From assembly GCA_049587755.1 (NCBI GenBank), contig JBAVEN010000003.1:62001-126000 (forward strand): a stretch of 64,000 bases of DNA. The letters are read 5' to 3'. A program made the position numbers and the translations under genes. Every line of letters starts with the position of its first letter. Position 1 is the stretch's first letter. The notes beneath the pieces were generated by a model. That model did not search any database and was not told the DNA's origin. It saw only the letters and a list, made by a program, of their open reading frames with translations. Of the stretch, positions 25,320 through 33,417 are shown piece by piece. The DNA comes from Bog-375 sp049587755. GTDB lineage: Bacteria; Acidobacteriota; Terriglobia; Bryobacterales; Bryobacteraceae.

Positions 25320-25975
25320 CCGCCGGGCTCATTCTGGCCGCCGGCGAATCGCGCCGCATGGGTACGCCCAAAGCGCTGCTGCGGTACCGCAAAGAATCGT
25401 TCCTGGATACGCTGATCGGCCTCTTCGAAGTGCGCTGCGCGCCCGTGATCGTGGTGCTGGGAGCAGCGGCGCAGGAGGTCCGCGCCGCAAGCCGCCGCGC
25501 GGCAACGTTCGTCGAAAATAAGCATTGGCAGAGCGGCCAGACCAGTTCCATGCAGTGCGGATTGCGGGCTGTGCCGGCCGAGGCCGCCGGCGTCCTCTTC
25601 ACGCTAGTGGACCACCCGGCGGTGAGGATGGAGACGATTGACGCGCTGTTGGGAGCGGACGTCAGCGCCGGGCATGAGCCGGGCAAGCTCAAACATTCCC
25701 CAACACGGGTGCAGATCGCCAGCCGCGGCGGGCAGGAATCGCAGAGTCAGGCGCTGTTGCGCGTGCCGGTGTACCGGGGGCGCAACGGGCATCCCATTTG
25801 GTTTTCGCGCAGCTTGGTGCCGGAATTCCTGGCGCTGGCGGAATCCGGCGCCGCGCGCGACGTGGTGCGCGCGCGCGCTAGCGAAACCGGATTCGTGGAC
25901 GTGGACGACGCGGGCGTGGTGGCGGACATCGACGATCTCGCAGCGTACCGCACGTTGCTCGAGGGTGAGCGATGA
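25316..25975 (+). CDS. MocA/MobA-like molybdopterin nucleotidyltransferase
   Basis: This 219-residue protein has the MobA-like NTP-transferase signature LILAAGESRRMGTPKALL at residues 5-22 and the metal-binding LVDHP at about 98-102. Relatives such as MocA join CMP to molybdopterin, which fits its overlap with xdhC. It starts with GTG overlapping the xdhC stop, and its own stop overlaps the asmA-like start as ATGA. Residues about 117-147 are an extra segment not expected between the family's strands. That segment is encoded by a family C palindromic repeat, see the repeat at 25680-25702. Confidence 0.87.
   Translation: MTAGLILAAGESRRMGTPKALLRYRKESFLDTLIGLFEVRCAPVIVVLGAAAQEVRAASRRAATFVENKHWQSGQTSSMQCGLRAVPAEAAGVLFTLVDHPAVRMETIDALLGADVSAGHEPGKLKHSPTRVQIASRGGQESQSQALLRVPVYRGRNGHPIWFSRSLVPEFLALAESGAARDVVRARASETGFVDVDDAGVVADIDDLAAYRTLLEGER
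25680..25702. repeat. Palindromic repeat family C copy 3, inside a coding sequence
   Basis: CGGGCAAGCTCAAACATTCC followed by CCA matches the intergenic copy at 24426-24450 at all but a few positions. It is read in frame within the nucleotidyltransferase gene and encodes part of an insert around PGKLKHSPTRV. Confidence 0.55.
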
Positions 25976-28308
25976 AACTGCGCGCCGGCACGGTGTGGAA
26001 ACTCGCCGGAGCCGCCCTGGCGCTGGTGGTGGCTGCCGGCATCGTCGTACCTTATATCGATACCGGCTCGTACGGCGAACGTTTGCGAGGCTCGCTCGAG
26101 CGCTCCCTGGGACGGCGCGTGGAATTCCGCGGGCCGGTGCGCTTCAGCCTGTTCAGCGGCCCGGGGTTCTCGGTGGACGACGTGGTGATCCACGAGGACC
26201 CATCCATCGGCCAGGAGCCGATCGCGTACATGGACAACATGACCGTGCGGCCCGGCCTGTGGTCGCTGGCCGGGGGCCGTTTCGTGATTGCGTCCATCAG
26301 CCTGGATGGCGCGAGCATCAACCTCTCCAAGTCCGGCCCGGCCTCGGAGTGGGGCCGCTGGAATTTCGCCTCGCTCATCGACCGCTCGGTGATGAGGCGC
26401 GCGCCTTCGCTGCACGTGCGCAACAGCCGCATCCATTTCAAATTCGGTGATGAGAAATCGGTGTTCTATCTGACCGAAACCGACCTCGACATTTCTCCGC
26501 CAGGATCGGCGGGGGGCGGATGGAGCCTCGATTGTTCGGCCAAGCCGGCGCGCAGCGACCGCACCGCGCAAGGGCTGGGCGAATTCCGTTTGCGGGGCCG
26601 CTGGTACGTGGCGCCGGAGCGTGTGGATCTCAACCTGGAGATCGAGCGCACGCTGCTGGGCGAGATGACGGTGCTGCTGCGCGGTCAGGCCGGCGGCGTG
26701 AACGGGAGGATTTCGGCGCTGCTCCACCTGGCTGGGCCGATTGACCGCATTGGCATTGCCGGCCGGCTCAATATCGAAGACGTTCACCGCTGGGACCAGA
26801 TGCCGCCATACGGGCAAGGGTGGCCGCTCGACGTGCGGGGCCAGCTGAATCTGCCCGGCCAGGATCTCGAGATTGATTCGGGCTCGGTGAACGGTGCGGC
26901 GCTGCCGCTCGCGGTGCGATTGCATGCCAGCAATTACCTGGCGCAGCCGCGCTGGGCGGTGTCGCTGAGCTGGAATCGTTTTCCGCTGGGTCCGCTGGTG
27001 GAACTGGCGCGGCACATGGGACTGGAGGTTCCGCCCAAGCTGCAAGTGGACGGCACGGTGGACGGCGCCATCGGCTATTCGGGCGCGGGCAGCCTGCAGG
27101 GCCAACTCGCGCTGCACGACACGGCGGTCACCATACCGGACGCTCCGCCGCTGAAGCTCGATCCGTCCATCATCGTACTCGAGGACGGCCACGCGCGGCT
27201 GGCCCAGACACTGGTGCGCACCGCAGGCCCGGACCATGTGCAGGTGGAAGCCGACTACGCTTTCCTCGAAGGCGCGTTCGATATCACGATCTCCGGCGCG
27301 CGCACGAAGATGGCGGCTCTGCGCGCGCAGGTTACGCTGGCGGCCGTTCCCTGGCTGGAGCAGGTGCAAAGGGGCGATTGGAGCGGGCAACTGCGCTATC
27401 ATCGCGACGCCGGGAACGCGGGATGGACCGGCAACCTGCAAGTGAACCAGGCGCAAATTCCAGTGGATGGACTCGCCGATCCGCTGCTGATGGATTCCGC
27501 GCGCGTCGAGATCGATGGCGCGCGGGTGACCATCGACCGTTTGCGGGGCGCCGCCGGCAAACTCAAGTTCACGGGCGATTACAGCTACCTGCCGGGAGTG
27601 GCGCATCCGAATCGCGTGCACCTGCACGCGTCGGATTGGGATGCAGCCGAAGTAGAAACGGAATGCCTGCCGGTGCTGCGCCGCGGATCGAGCTTGCTCG
27701 ATCGCGCCCTGGGCCGCACCACCCTGCCCGATTGGTTGAAGGCGCGCCAGGTGGAGGGCACGATTCAGATCGACCGCCTGGCGATGGCCACCGCCCGCCT
27801 GGACGGGGTGCGCTCGCGTCTGGAATGGAACGCCGCCCGGGTGGAGTTCAGCGACCTCGAAGCTACGCTGGCCCGCGCGGTTATCAAGGGACGGCTGGCG
27901 GTAAATTTGAGTGGCCATCTGCCCGGGTACCGCTTTACCGGACAGGTGAAGAACGTGCCGTGGCAATCCGGCGGGCTGGATGCGGCGGGCTCGTTCACCA
28001 CTTCCGGCGTTGGTGCGGAGTTAGTGGCGAACCTGACTTCGGCGGGGACCTTCTCCGGAACCGATCTCGACTTCGGGCCGGTCGCGCCCTGCCGCGCCAG
28101 CGGTAGCTACAGCCTGGCGTGGAGGCGGGGCAGTCCGCAGGCCAAACTCACTGGCCTCAACCTGCGCACCGAAGACGATATCTACACCGGGCGCGGCGCC
28201 TCTCAGGACGATGGCAAGCTGCTGATCGTGCTCACGAACGGCGCCAAGGAACTCCGGATCGCGGGTGTCCCCGGCAAGTTGCAGGCGGAAGATTCCGACC
28301 GGCAGTAA
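25972..28308 (+). CDS. AsmA-like envelope protein
   Basis: This 778-residue protein has one N-terminal membrane anchor (WKLAGAALALVVAAGIVVPYI) and a long beta-rich periplasmic part. The first 150 residues match the AsmA start (LGRRVEFRGPVRFSLFSGPG, then FSVDDVVIHEDP). AsmA-like proteins are repeating-beta-groove bridges implicated in phospholipid transport to the outer membrane; that role is inferred here. The ATG overlaps the nucleotidyltransferase stop (ATGA), an unexpected partnership with cofactor genes. The C-terminal half shows no sharp motif. Confidence 0.83.
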   Translation: MKLRAGTVWKLAGAALALVVAAGIVVPYIDTGSYGERLRGSLERSLGRRVEFRGPVRFSLFSGPGFSVDDVVIHEDPSIGQEPIAYMDNMTVRPGLWSLAGGRFVIASISLDGASINLSKSGPASEWGRWNFASLIDRSVMRRAPSLHVRNSRIHFKFGDEKSVFYLTETDLDISPPGSAGGGWSLDCSAKPARSDRTAQGLGEFRLRGRWYVAPERVDLNLEIERTLLGEMTVLLRGQAGGVNGRISALLHLAGPIDRIGIAGRLNIEDVHRWDQMPPYGQGWPLDVRGQLNLPGQDLEIDSGSVNGAALPLAVRLHASNYLAQPRWAVSLSWNRFPLGPLVELARHMGLEVPPKLQVDGTVDGAIGYSGAGSLQGQLALHDTAVTIPDAPPLKLDPSIIVLEDGHARLAQTLVRTAGPDHVQVEADYAFLEGAFDITISGARTKMAALRAQVTLAAVPWLEQVQRGDWSGQLRYHRDAGNAGWTGNLQVNQAQIPVDGLADPLLMDSARVEIDGARVTIDRLRGAAGKLKFTGDYSYLPGVAHPNRVHLHASDWDAAEVETECLPVLRRGSSLLDRALGRTTLPDWLKARQVEGTIQIDRLAMATARLDGVRSRLEWNAARVEFSDLEATLARAVIKGRLAVNLSGHLPGYRFTGQVKNVPWQSGGLDAAGSFTTSGVGAELVANLTSAGTFSGTDLDFGPVAPCRASGSYSLAWRRGSPQAKLTGLNLRTEDDIYTGRGASQDDGKLLIVLTNGAKELRIAGVPGKLQAEDSDRQ

Positions 28309-28340
28309 GCTGGCGCGGTGCCGGCACTAACCCGGTGCGG

Positions 28341-28346
28341 TATAAT
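28341..28346 (+). promoter_or_regulatory. Putative -10 box for the FmdB-type gene
   Basis: A perfect TATAAT lies 34 bases before the ATG at 28381, following the end of the asmA-like gene. No good -35 is visible at the usual spacing. Confidence 0.4.
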
Positions 28347-28380
28347 GAAACCAGGTCGTAGGGGAACGCTTTCTTTCGTT

Positions 28381-28677
28381 ATGCCGCTTTACGAATACCT
28401 GTGTCACCGGTGTGGGAAGAGCTTCGAGGTGCTGCAAAAGTTCGCCGACGAGCCTCTCACCCAGCACCCGGAGTGCGGCGGCGAAGTGGAGCGGCTGGTG
28501 TCGGCTCCCACGCTGCAGTTTAAGGGGTCCGGGTGGTACATCAACGATTACGGAAGTGGCAAGGCTTCCGCGCCCGATTCCAAGAACGGACAAGCCAAGA
28601 CTGGCGGCAAGCCGGAGTCAAAGCCCGAAACCAAGTCCGAGAACACGTCCGCCCCCGCCGCAAGCGCCGATAAGTAG
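28381..28677 (+). CDS. FmdB-type zinc ribbon protein
   Basis: This 98-residue protein begins MPLYEYLCHRCGKSFEV, the classic start of the FmdB/CxxC_CxxC_SSSS regulatory-type zinc ribbon. The second knuckle reads HPECGG instead of the usual CPxCGG, so one zinc ligand is His rather than Cys. The ribbon is followed by FKGSGWYINDYG, also typical. A lysine/serine/alanine-rich tail ends the protein. Function is not established; FmdB was named for a regulator of formamidase. Confidence 0.88.
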   Translation: MPLYEYLCHRCGKSFEVLQKFADEPLTQHPECGGEVERLVSAPTLQFKGSGWYINDYGSGKASAPDSKNGQAKTGGKPESKPETKSENTSAPAASADK

Positions 28678-28762
28678 GCGGGGCAGGCGTCCGCGAGTTA
28701 GCCGGGAAGATGCCATCCGGCGATCATTCCTTCGTCACATTCGAGTGTTAGCCTAAGTGGAC

Positions 28763-30274
28763 ATGAGCAAGATCCTTGCCTTAGTCCTGATGGCGGGCGG
28801 CCTGTTGAGCGCCGCTCCCAAAAGACCGAAATTGGTAGTGGCGATCGTCATCGATCAGTTCCGCTACGACTACCTCACGCGCTACCGGGCGGACTACCAC
28901 GGCGGTTTCGACCTGCTGCTGAGCAAGGGCGCCGTCTTCACTAACGCCCGTTACCAGCAGTTCCCGACGGTGACGGCGGTGGGCCACAGCATCTTCCTTA
29001 GCGGCGCCACGCCCGCGCTCAGCGGCATCATCGCCAATACCTGGTACGACCGGGATGCGCAAATGGAAGTCACCAGCGTCTCCGATCCGGAGACCACGCT
29101 GGTGGGCGGGCCGGGTGAAGGCTCCTCGCCGCGGCGGATGCTGGTGGACACGGTGGGCGACGAGTTGAAGATGGCGGACAACAGCCAGTCACGCGTGATC
29201 GGCATCTCGCTCAAGGACCGGGCCGCCATCTTGCCGGCCGGTCACATGGCCAATGCGGCCTATTGGTTCGACAGCAAAAGCGGTAACTTCGTCTCCAGCA
29301 CTTACTATTTCGCAGACGCGCCGGCGTGGGTCAAGGAAACCAATGCCGCACGCCCCGCCGACCGCTACGCCGGCCAGATCTGGCTGGGGCACCGCATGCC
29401 GCAGCCGGGCGCGCTGTATAACGCGCTCGAAGCCACGCCGTACGGCAACGATCTGGTGGAGGGCTTCGCCGAGCGCGCGCTGGCCGGCGAGCAACTGGGC
29501 CAGCGGGGAGTCACCGACCTGCTGGCGGTGAGTTTTTCTTCCAACGATTACGTCGGGCACGCCTACGGCCCGGATTCATCGGAAGCGCGAGCCATTTCGG
29601 TCGCCACCGACGAGTTACTGGGAAAGCTCTTCGCCGCGCTGGACCGTGCGGTGGGCCTCGATAACGTGCTGGTGGTGCTGACGGCGGATCACGGGGTGGC
29701 CCCGGTGCCCGAGGTGAACCGGGCCCGCCATATGCCAGGCGGTCGCATGCCGGAGGGAATCGTCGCCAAAACGGTGCAAGAAGCGCTCAGCGCGAAATAT
29801 GGCAAATTCGATTGGATCACCGCCGTGGAAGAATCGGTGGTCTATCTCAATCGCGAGCTGATTGCCGTCAAGAAACTCGACCTCGCCGAGGTGGAGCGTA
29901 CCGCGGCCGCGGCCCTGCGCGAAGTGCCGCACGTCTTCCGCGTCTATACGGGCGTGCAACTGGCGAGCGGCCAGGCGCTGGAGGAATCGGTGGGACGACT
30001 GATGATGAACGGCTATTACCCGCGCCGCGGCGCCGACCTGGAAGTGCTGCCCGAGCCTTATTGGATGTTTTCCCGCACGGGCACGACCCACGGCGTGACG
30101 TTTGGCTACGACACGCATGTGCCGGTGATCTTCCTGGGGGCCGGCATTCGCGCCGGCGAGTACGACAACAACATCACGCCCAACGATATCGCCCCCACGC
30201 TGGCCACCGTCCTCCGCGTGGAAACCCCCAGCGGCTCCATCGGCCGCGTGCTGATAGAAATGTTCGCCCAGTAG
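28763..30274 (+). CDS. Alkaline phosphatase-fold phosphohydrolase, exported
   Basis: This 503-residue protein has a short signal peptide (ILALVLMAGGLLSAAP) and an alkaline phosphatase superfamily domain. Metal ligands are seen in VVAIVIDQFRYDYL, SSNDYVGHAYGPDS and VVLTADHGVAPVPE. The nucleophile is probably the Thr in QFPTVTAVGHS, as in PafA-like phosphate-irrepressible phosphatases and nucleotide pyrophosphatases. It probably releases phosphate from phosphomonoesters outside the cytoplasm. The ATG at 28763 is used; a GTG two codons earlier is in frame. A terminator follows the gene. Confidence 0.9.
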   Translation: MSKILALVLMAGGLLSAAPKRPKLVVAIVIDQFRYDYLTRYRADYHGGFDLLLSKGAVFTNARYQQFPTVTAVGHSIFLSGATPALSGIIANTWYDRDAQMEVTSVSDPETTLVGGPGEGSSPRRMLVDTVGDELKMADNSQSRVIGISLKDRAAILPAGHMANAAYWFDSKSGNFVSSTYYFADAPAWVKETNAARPADRYAGQIWLGHRMPQPGALYNALEATPYGNDLVEGFAERALAGEQLGQRGVTDLLAVSFSSNDYVGHAYGPDSSEARAISVATDELLGKLFAALDRAVGLDNVLVVLTADHGVAPVPEVNRARHMPGGRMPEGIVAKTVQEALSAKYGKFDWITAVEESVVYLNRELIAVKKLDLAEVERTAAAALREVPHVFRVYTGVQLASGQALEESVGRLMMNGYYPRRGADLEVLPEPYWMFSRTGTTHGVTFGYDTHVPVIFLGAGIRAGEYDNNITPNDIAPTLATVLRVETPSGSIGRVLIEMFAQ

Positions 30275-30293
30275 AGAATCCCGGCGGCAAGCG

Positions 30294-30325
30294 CCCGATT
30301 CGGCGTTATCGCCGAACGGGTTTTT
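30294..30325 (+). terminator. Rho-independent terminator
   Basis: CCCG-A-TTCGGCG, loop TTAT, then CGCCGAA-CGGG form an 11-pair stem with one bulged A, followed directly by TTTTT. It ends the phosphatase transcript 20 bases after its stop codon and separates it from the OmpH-like gene. Confidence 0.85.
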
Positions 30326-30396
30326 GCCGATCGGCGGGATCTTGGAGTGGGGTGTGCTACGCTAATGTTTCTACACATCATTTCAGGAGTTTTTTC

Positions 30397-30939
30397 ATGT
30401 CACTTCGGATGGGCCTGGGGCCGGTCGCGGCTTGCGCGGCCCTTTTTAGCCTTGCGCCGCTCTCCCACGCGCAGCCCAAGATTGCGGTGATCAGCCTGCA
30501 AAAGGCAGTGTTCGACACGGCGGACATCAAGAAAGCCAGCGCCGAAATGGAGGCGCGGTACAAGCCACGCGCGGACAAGCTGCGGCAGATGCAGGAGGAA
30601 CTGGCCTCGGTCTCGCAACGGCTGCAGCAGGGCGCGGGTCAAATGACGCCGCAGGCCGAATCGGAACTGCGCTCGCAAGGACAGAGATTGCAGAAAGAAG
30701 CGCAGCGCATGCAGGACGACTTGCAGGCCGACGTGCAGGCCGACCGCCAGGACATCCTGTCCAAAGCCAGCCAGCGCATGACCGACATCGTCAAGAAACT
30801 CGCCACGGAAAGAGGCATCGACGTGGTGGTGGAGCAGCAGGCCATCGTTTTCTTCAAGCCCACCCTGGACATCACCGCCGACGCCACCGCGGCCTACGAT
30901 AAGGCTTATCCGGTGGCCGCGGCACCGGTCGGCAAATAA
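30397..30939 (+). CDS. OmpH/Skp-like periplasmic chaperone
   Basis: This 180-residue protein has a signal peptide ending LSHAQ. The mature chain has a Skp-like core: a short strand KIAVISLQKAVFDTADIKK, then a long helical hairpin from about residue 45 to 130 rich in Gln, Glu, Arg and Lys, then a return strand. Skp binds outer membrane proteins in transit. The ATG at 30397 follows CAGGAG at a good distance. A region upstream in the same frame only shadows the phosphatase gene. Confidence 0.9.
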   Translation: MSLRMGLGPVAACAALFSLAPLSHAQPKIAVISLQKAVFDTADIKKASAEMEARYKPRADKLRQMQEELASVSQRLQQGAGQMTPQAESELRSQGQRLQKEAQRMQDDLQADVQADRQDILSKASQRMTDIVKKLATERGIDVVVEQQAIVFFKPTLDITADATAAYDKAYPVAAAPVGK

Positions 30940-30959
30940 CGCAAGGTTCCGGAGAAGAG

Positions 30960-31481
30960 ATGGGCGGCTATCTCGATCAGTACGGCGCGGGCGATGAGCG
31001 CCGCAGCAAACGGATCAAGATGGGATTCTACGTTTTGCTGGCGGCGGTGGCCGTGATACTGGCCGGCAGCCTGGTCCGTTTCTTCTTCATCCCCAACTCC
31101 GCCGAGCGGCGGGTGCGGGCTTTCATGGACGATCTTCAGTCCGGCGAATACCAGCAGGCTTATGCTCTGTGGGGTTGCACCCCCGCGCAGCCGTGCAGCG
31201 CGTATTCCCTCCAGGACTTCATGAAAGACTGGGGGCCCGAGGCGGTGCCGCCGGGGAGGTTCGAAGTGCTCAACGGCGAATCGTGCGGTTCGGGGACCAT
31301 CGTCGATGTTGATGCCGGCAAGGCCGGCGACAAGCGTCTGTGGGTGGAAAACGGGACGCGCACGCTTAGCTATCCGCCGGCCCCTGAGTGCGGCCCGCGC
31401 CGCAACCGCATTTACGATTTTTTCCGCGACCTAAAGTACCGCATGCACGGGCACACGTATCTCCACGGGTCGCAGCAGTGA
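30960..31481 (+). CDS. Membrane-anchored protein of unknown function
   Basis: This 173-residue protein has a cytoplasmic start, one membrane helix (MGFYVLLAAVAVILAGSLV) and a soluble domain of about 120 residues with six cysteines. The start of that domain, RVRAFMDDLQSGEYQQAYAL, looks like the SnoaL/DUF4878-style fold used to hold small ligands or to pack against other envelope proteins, but this is only a resemblance. A GGAGAAGAG ribosome site precedes the ATG. It is probably the first of a three-gene overlapping group. Confidence 0.75.
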   Translation: MGGYLDQYGAGDERRSKRIKMGFYVLLAAVAVILAGSLVRFFFIPNSAERRVRAFMDDLQSGEYQQAYALWGCTPAQPCSAYSLQDFMKDWGPEAVPPGRFEVLNGESCGSGTIVDVDAGKAGDKRLWVENGTRTLSYPPAPECGPRRNRIYDFFRDLKYRMHGHTYLHGSQQ

Positions 31482-31597
31482 GGGCGACGGCCACCGACCC
31501 GCTCGCGCCCTGCCGCAACCAACGCCCAATGCGCTCGCGCGCCGAGTACCGCGGCAAGGCGCAGGACGAAACCTGGAATTTGATCGGGGAAAGCTGA
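31478..31597 (+). CDS. Candidate 39-residue protein linking two genes
   Basis: A GTG at 31478 overlaps the stop of the preceding gene as GTGA, and the TGA at 31595-31597 overlaps the ATG of the next gene. The frame between encodes 39 residues ending QDETWNLIGES. The fit of both junctions is the main evidence. The peptide is basic and has no membrane segment. It could also be non-coding spacer. Confidence 0.45.
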   Translation: MRATATDPLAPCRNQRPMRSRAEYRGKAQDETWNLIGES

Positions 31598-31869
31598 TGG
31601 ACGAGCGAGCTTACTACACCGAAAGCCAGGCGACCAAGCCTGCTACCTTGAACTGCCCGTACTGCCGCAGCGCGGAGTCGTACGATCTGCACTGGGTGGT
31701 GCGCAAAAAGAAGGACCGCTTGCCGGGCGGCGCCGACGAGCGCGACCGCGCCAAGTTCGCTAAAGCGCAGAGCTACATGGTGCTTCTGGATGATAAGGTA
31801 GCCTGCAAGAACTTGCGCTGCCGCAAACGCTTCGACATTTCCGGCGTCAAGACGATGGCGTTTTTGTAG
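31597..31869 (+). CDS. Small zinc-ribbon-like protein of unknown function
   Basis: This 90-residue protein has a CPYC knuckle at residues 20-23 and a second pair in CKNLRC near residue 74, separated by a basic stretch (VVRKKKDRLPGGADERDRAK). The spacing suggests one zinc site. No family name is recognised with confidence. It overlaps the small frame before it and is followed by a convergent gene. Confidence 0.7.
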   Translation: MDERAYYTESQATKPATLNCPYCRSAESYDLHWVVRKKKDRLPGGADERDRAKFAKAQSYMVLLDDKVACKNLRCRKRFDISGVKTMAFL

Positions 31870-31896
31870 GCGTGACCGCGGCTGGGCGATGCTGAC

Positions 31897-33417
31897 TCAG
31901 GGGCTGACCGGGGTCGGCGGAATCGGCCCACCGGGTTTGACCGCGATCACTGTGTCGGAGAACTTGCCCCGATAGACAATCACCAGTTTCTCTTTGTCGA
32001 TGAAGCTCCGTTGATTCACTCGACTCATGACATAGACTGACTTGTCGGCGGGAGGATTGGGAGGCTCCGGCTTAAACTCCCGAAATGTCTCTGCTTTGGA
32101 TAGCACGCGGTAATAGTTCAGCGCAAAGGCGGACAGATCGAACATTCCGACGTCGGTGACACCATAGGTATGGTTGTAACGCGCTAAGACGCAATAAACC
32201 TGCTTTGAATCCGCGTCCCATTGATATTCCTTAAAATACGACAGGCGCAGGCAGAGCAGAAAGTAAAGCGCCAGGCAGAGAGAAACGGCGGTGAGGCCGC
32301 GGCGGAGCCACTGAGAAACCAGGGATCGGGCCGGCGCGGCTAGTATGATACCTCCCAGAAGAGTGCACAAGGGCAGGAGAAAAATTCCGGCTCGGCCCAA
32401 GGGCAGGGGCAGCCTGTAGAAGCGAAACGCCAGCCAGTGCATCAGCACGCACAGCGTCACGATGCCAGCGAGCGCGGCGGCGAATCTTCCCAGCCACCTG
32501 GCGCGCTTGTCGTGAAGCCACGAGCCGTCGAGCCACGCCGACACAATCCGGCAACAGCAGAGAATCAGGAAAACAGGCAGCAGCAACGGCCTCAGAAAAC
32601 TCATCGCCTTGTACCATGCGGTCCCTTGGAACCGCGGGTCGAGGCGATAGAGCGAAGACTGCATCAGGCTCTGCCGCATTTCTTTGAGCGAATGCGCGCC
32701 GATGCCATAGTCATAGCCCCACCAGTGCAACATGGGATAACCGCACATCAGGAGCGCGACCAGCAGCCCCGGCAGGGCGCAGAATCCCACCGTGCGTAGC
32801 ACGGACTCCCTGCCGCGATGGCCTACGGCCCACGCCGTAATCGCGAAAAACGTCGCCAGATCGGCAAAGGCGAATGAGTAATTCGCGCTGAACGAGAGCC
32901 CCAGCGCCAGCGATGCCAATGCACAGGACTGGCGCAGGGAAGGCCGGCTCTTCACGCGGTGCCACACTGGAACCGCAATCGCCGCCAGCAGGAAAGCATT
33001 CGCCAGGCCGTAGCCGCGCGCTGCCACCATGTAATCGAAAATGAATGGATTGTAGGTCAAACAAATGAAAACGGGAAGCTGGATACTGAACCGGTCCGTA
33101 ATGCTCCGGCACAAGAAATGGCAAACACCTACGTAAAGAAACGTACCGAGGAGCGACGGCGCCCGGATGGCGAGGATGGAGGTGCCGAATGCATGAGTCG
33201 TAATCCACATCAGCAGCGTGTTGAGGATATGGTTGTTCGAGAAGGGATACCAGACGTTTGACGTGGTGACAAACCAGAAATAAGTGTTGGCCTCATCCAT
33301 GGTGATCGACTGCACGCAGACCCGGATTACTGCCCACACAATGGCAAAGAGGGCGGCTAGTAACAACAGCTTGTCTTGCAATGCGCATCGATCTACGGGC
33401 GTCATGAAAAGTATCAT
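31897..33417 (-). CDS. Multi-spanning GT-C-like membrane protein
   Basis: This 506-residue protein has about ten to twelve hydrophobic helices. Early in it, QSITMDEANTYFW places an acidic DE pair in the first outside loop, as in ArnT/PMT-type (GT39-like) glycosyltransferases that use lipid-linked sugars. The C-terminal 100 residues are soluble. The ATG at 33417 overlaps the upstream gene's stop as ATGA; the longer frame upstream merely shadows that gene. The acceptor and the sugar are unknown. Confidence 0.72.
   Translation of the reverse strand: MILFMTPVDRCALQDKLLLLAALFAIVWAVIRVCVQSITMDEANTYFWFVTTSNVWYPFSNNHILNTLLMWITTHAFGTSILAIRAPSLLGTFLYVGVCHFLCRSITDRFSIQLPVFICLTYNPFIFDYMVAARGYGLANAFLLAAIAVPVWHRVKSRPSLRQSCALASLALGLSFSANYSFAFADLATFFAITAWAVGHRGRESVLRTVGFCALPGLLVALLMCGYPMLHWWGYDYGIGAHSLKEMRQSLMQSSLYRLDPRFQGTAWYKAMSFLRPLLLPVFLILCCCRIVSAWLDGSWLHDKRARWLGRFAAALAGIVTLCVLMHWLAFRFYRLPLPLGRAGIFLLPLCTLLGGIILAAPARSLVSQWLRRGLTAVSLCLALYFLLCLRLSYFKEYQWDADSKQVYCVLARYNHTYGVTDVGMFDLSAFALNYYRVLSKAETFREFKPEPPNPPADKSVYVMSRVNQRSFIDKEKLVIVYRGKFSDTVIAVKPGGPIPPTPVSP

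Noticed and set aside
25747..27966. A 739-codon minus-strand open frame across the asmA-like gene
   Set aside because: It shadows a real gene, has no signal, motif or ribosome site, and its composition is typical of antisense reading.
30960..31869. Toxin-antitoxin module formed by the small genes
   Set aside because: The first protein is membrane-anchored and the third is zinc-ribbon-like; no known toxin or antitoxin motif is seen.
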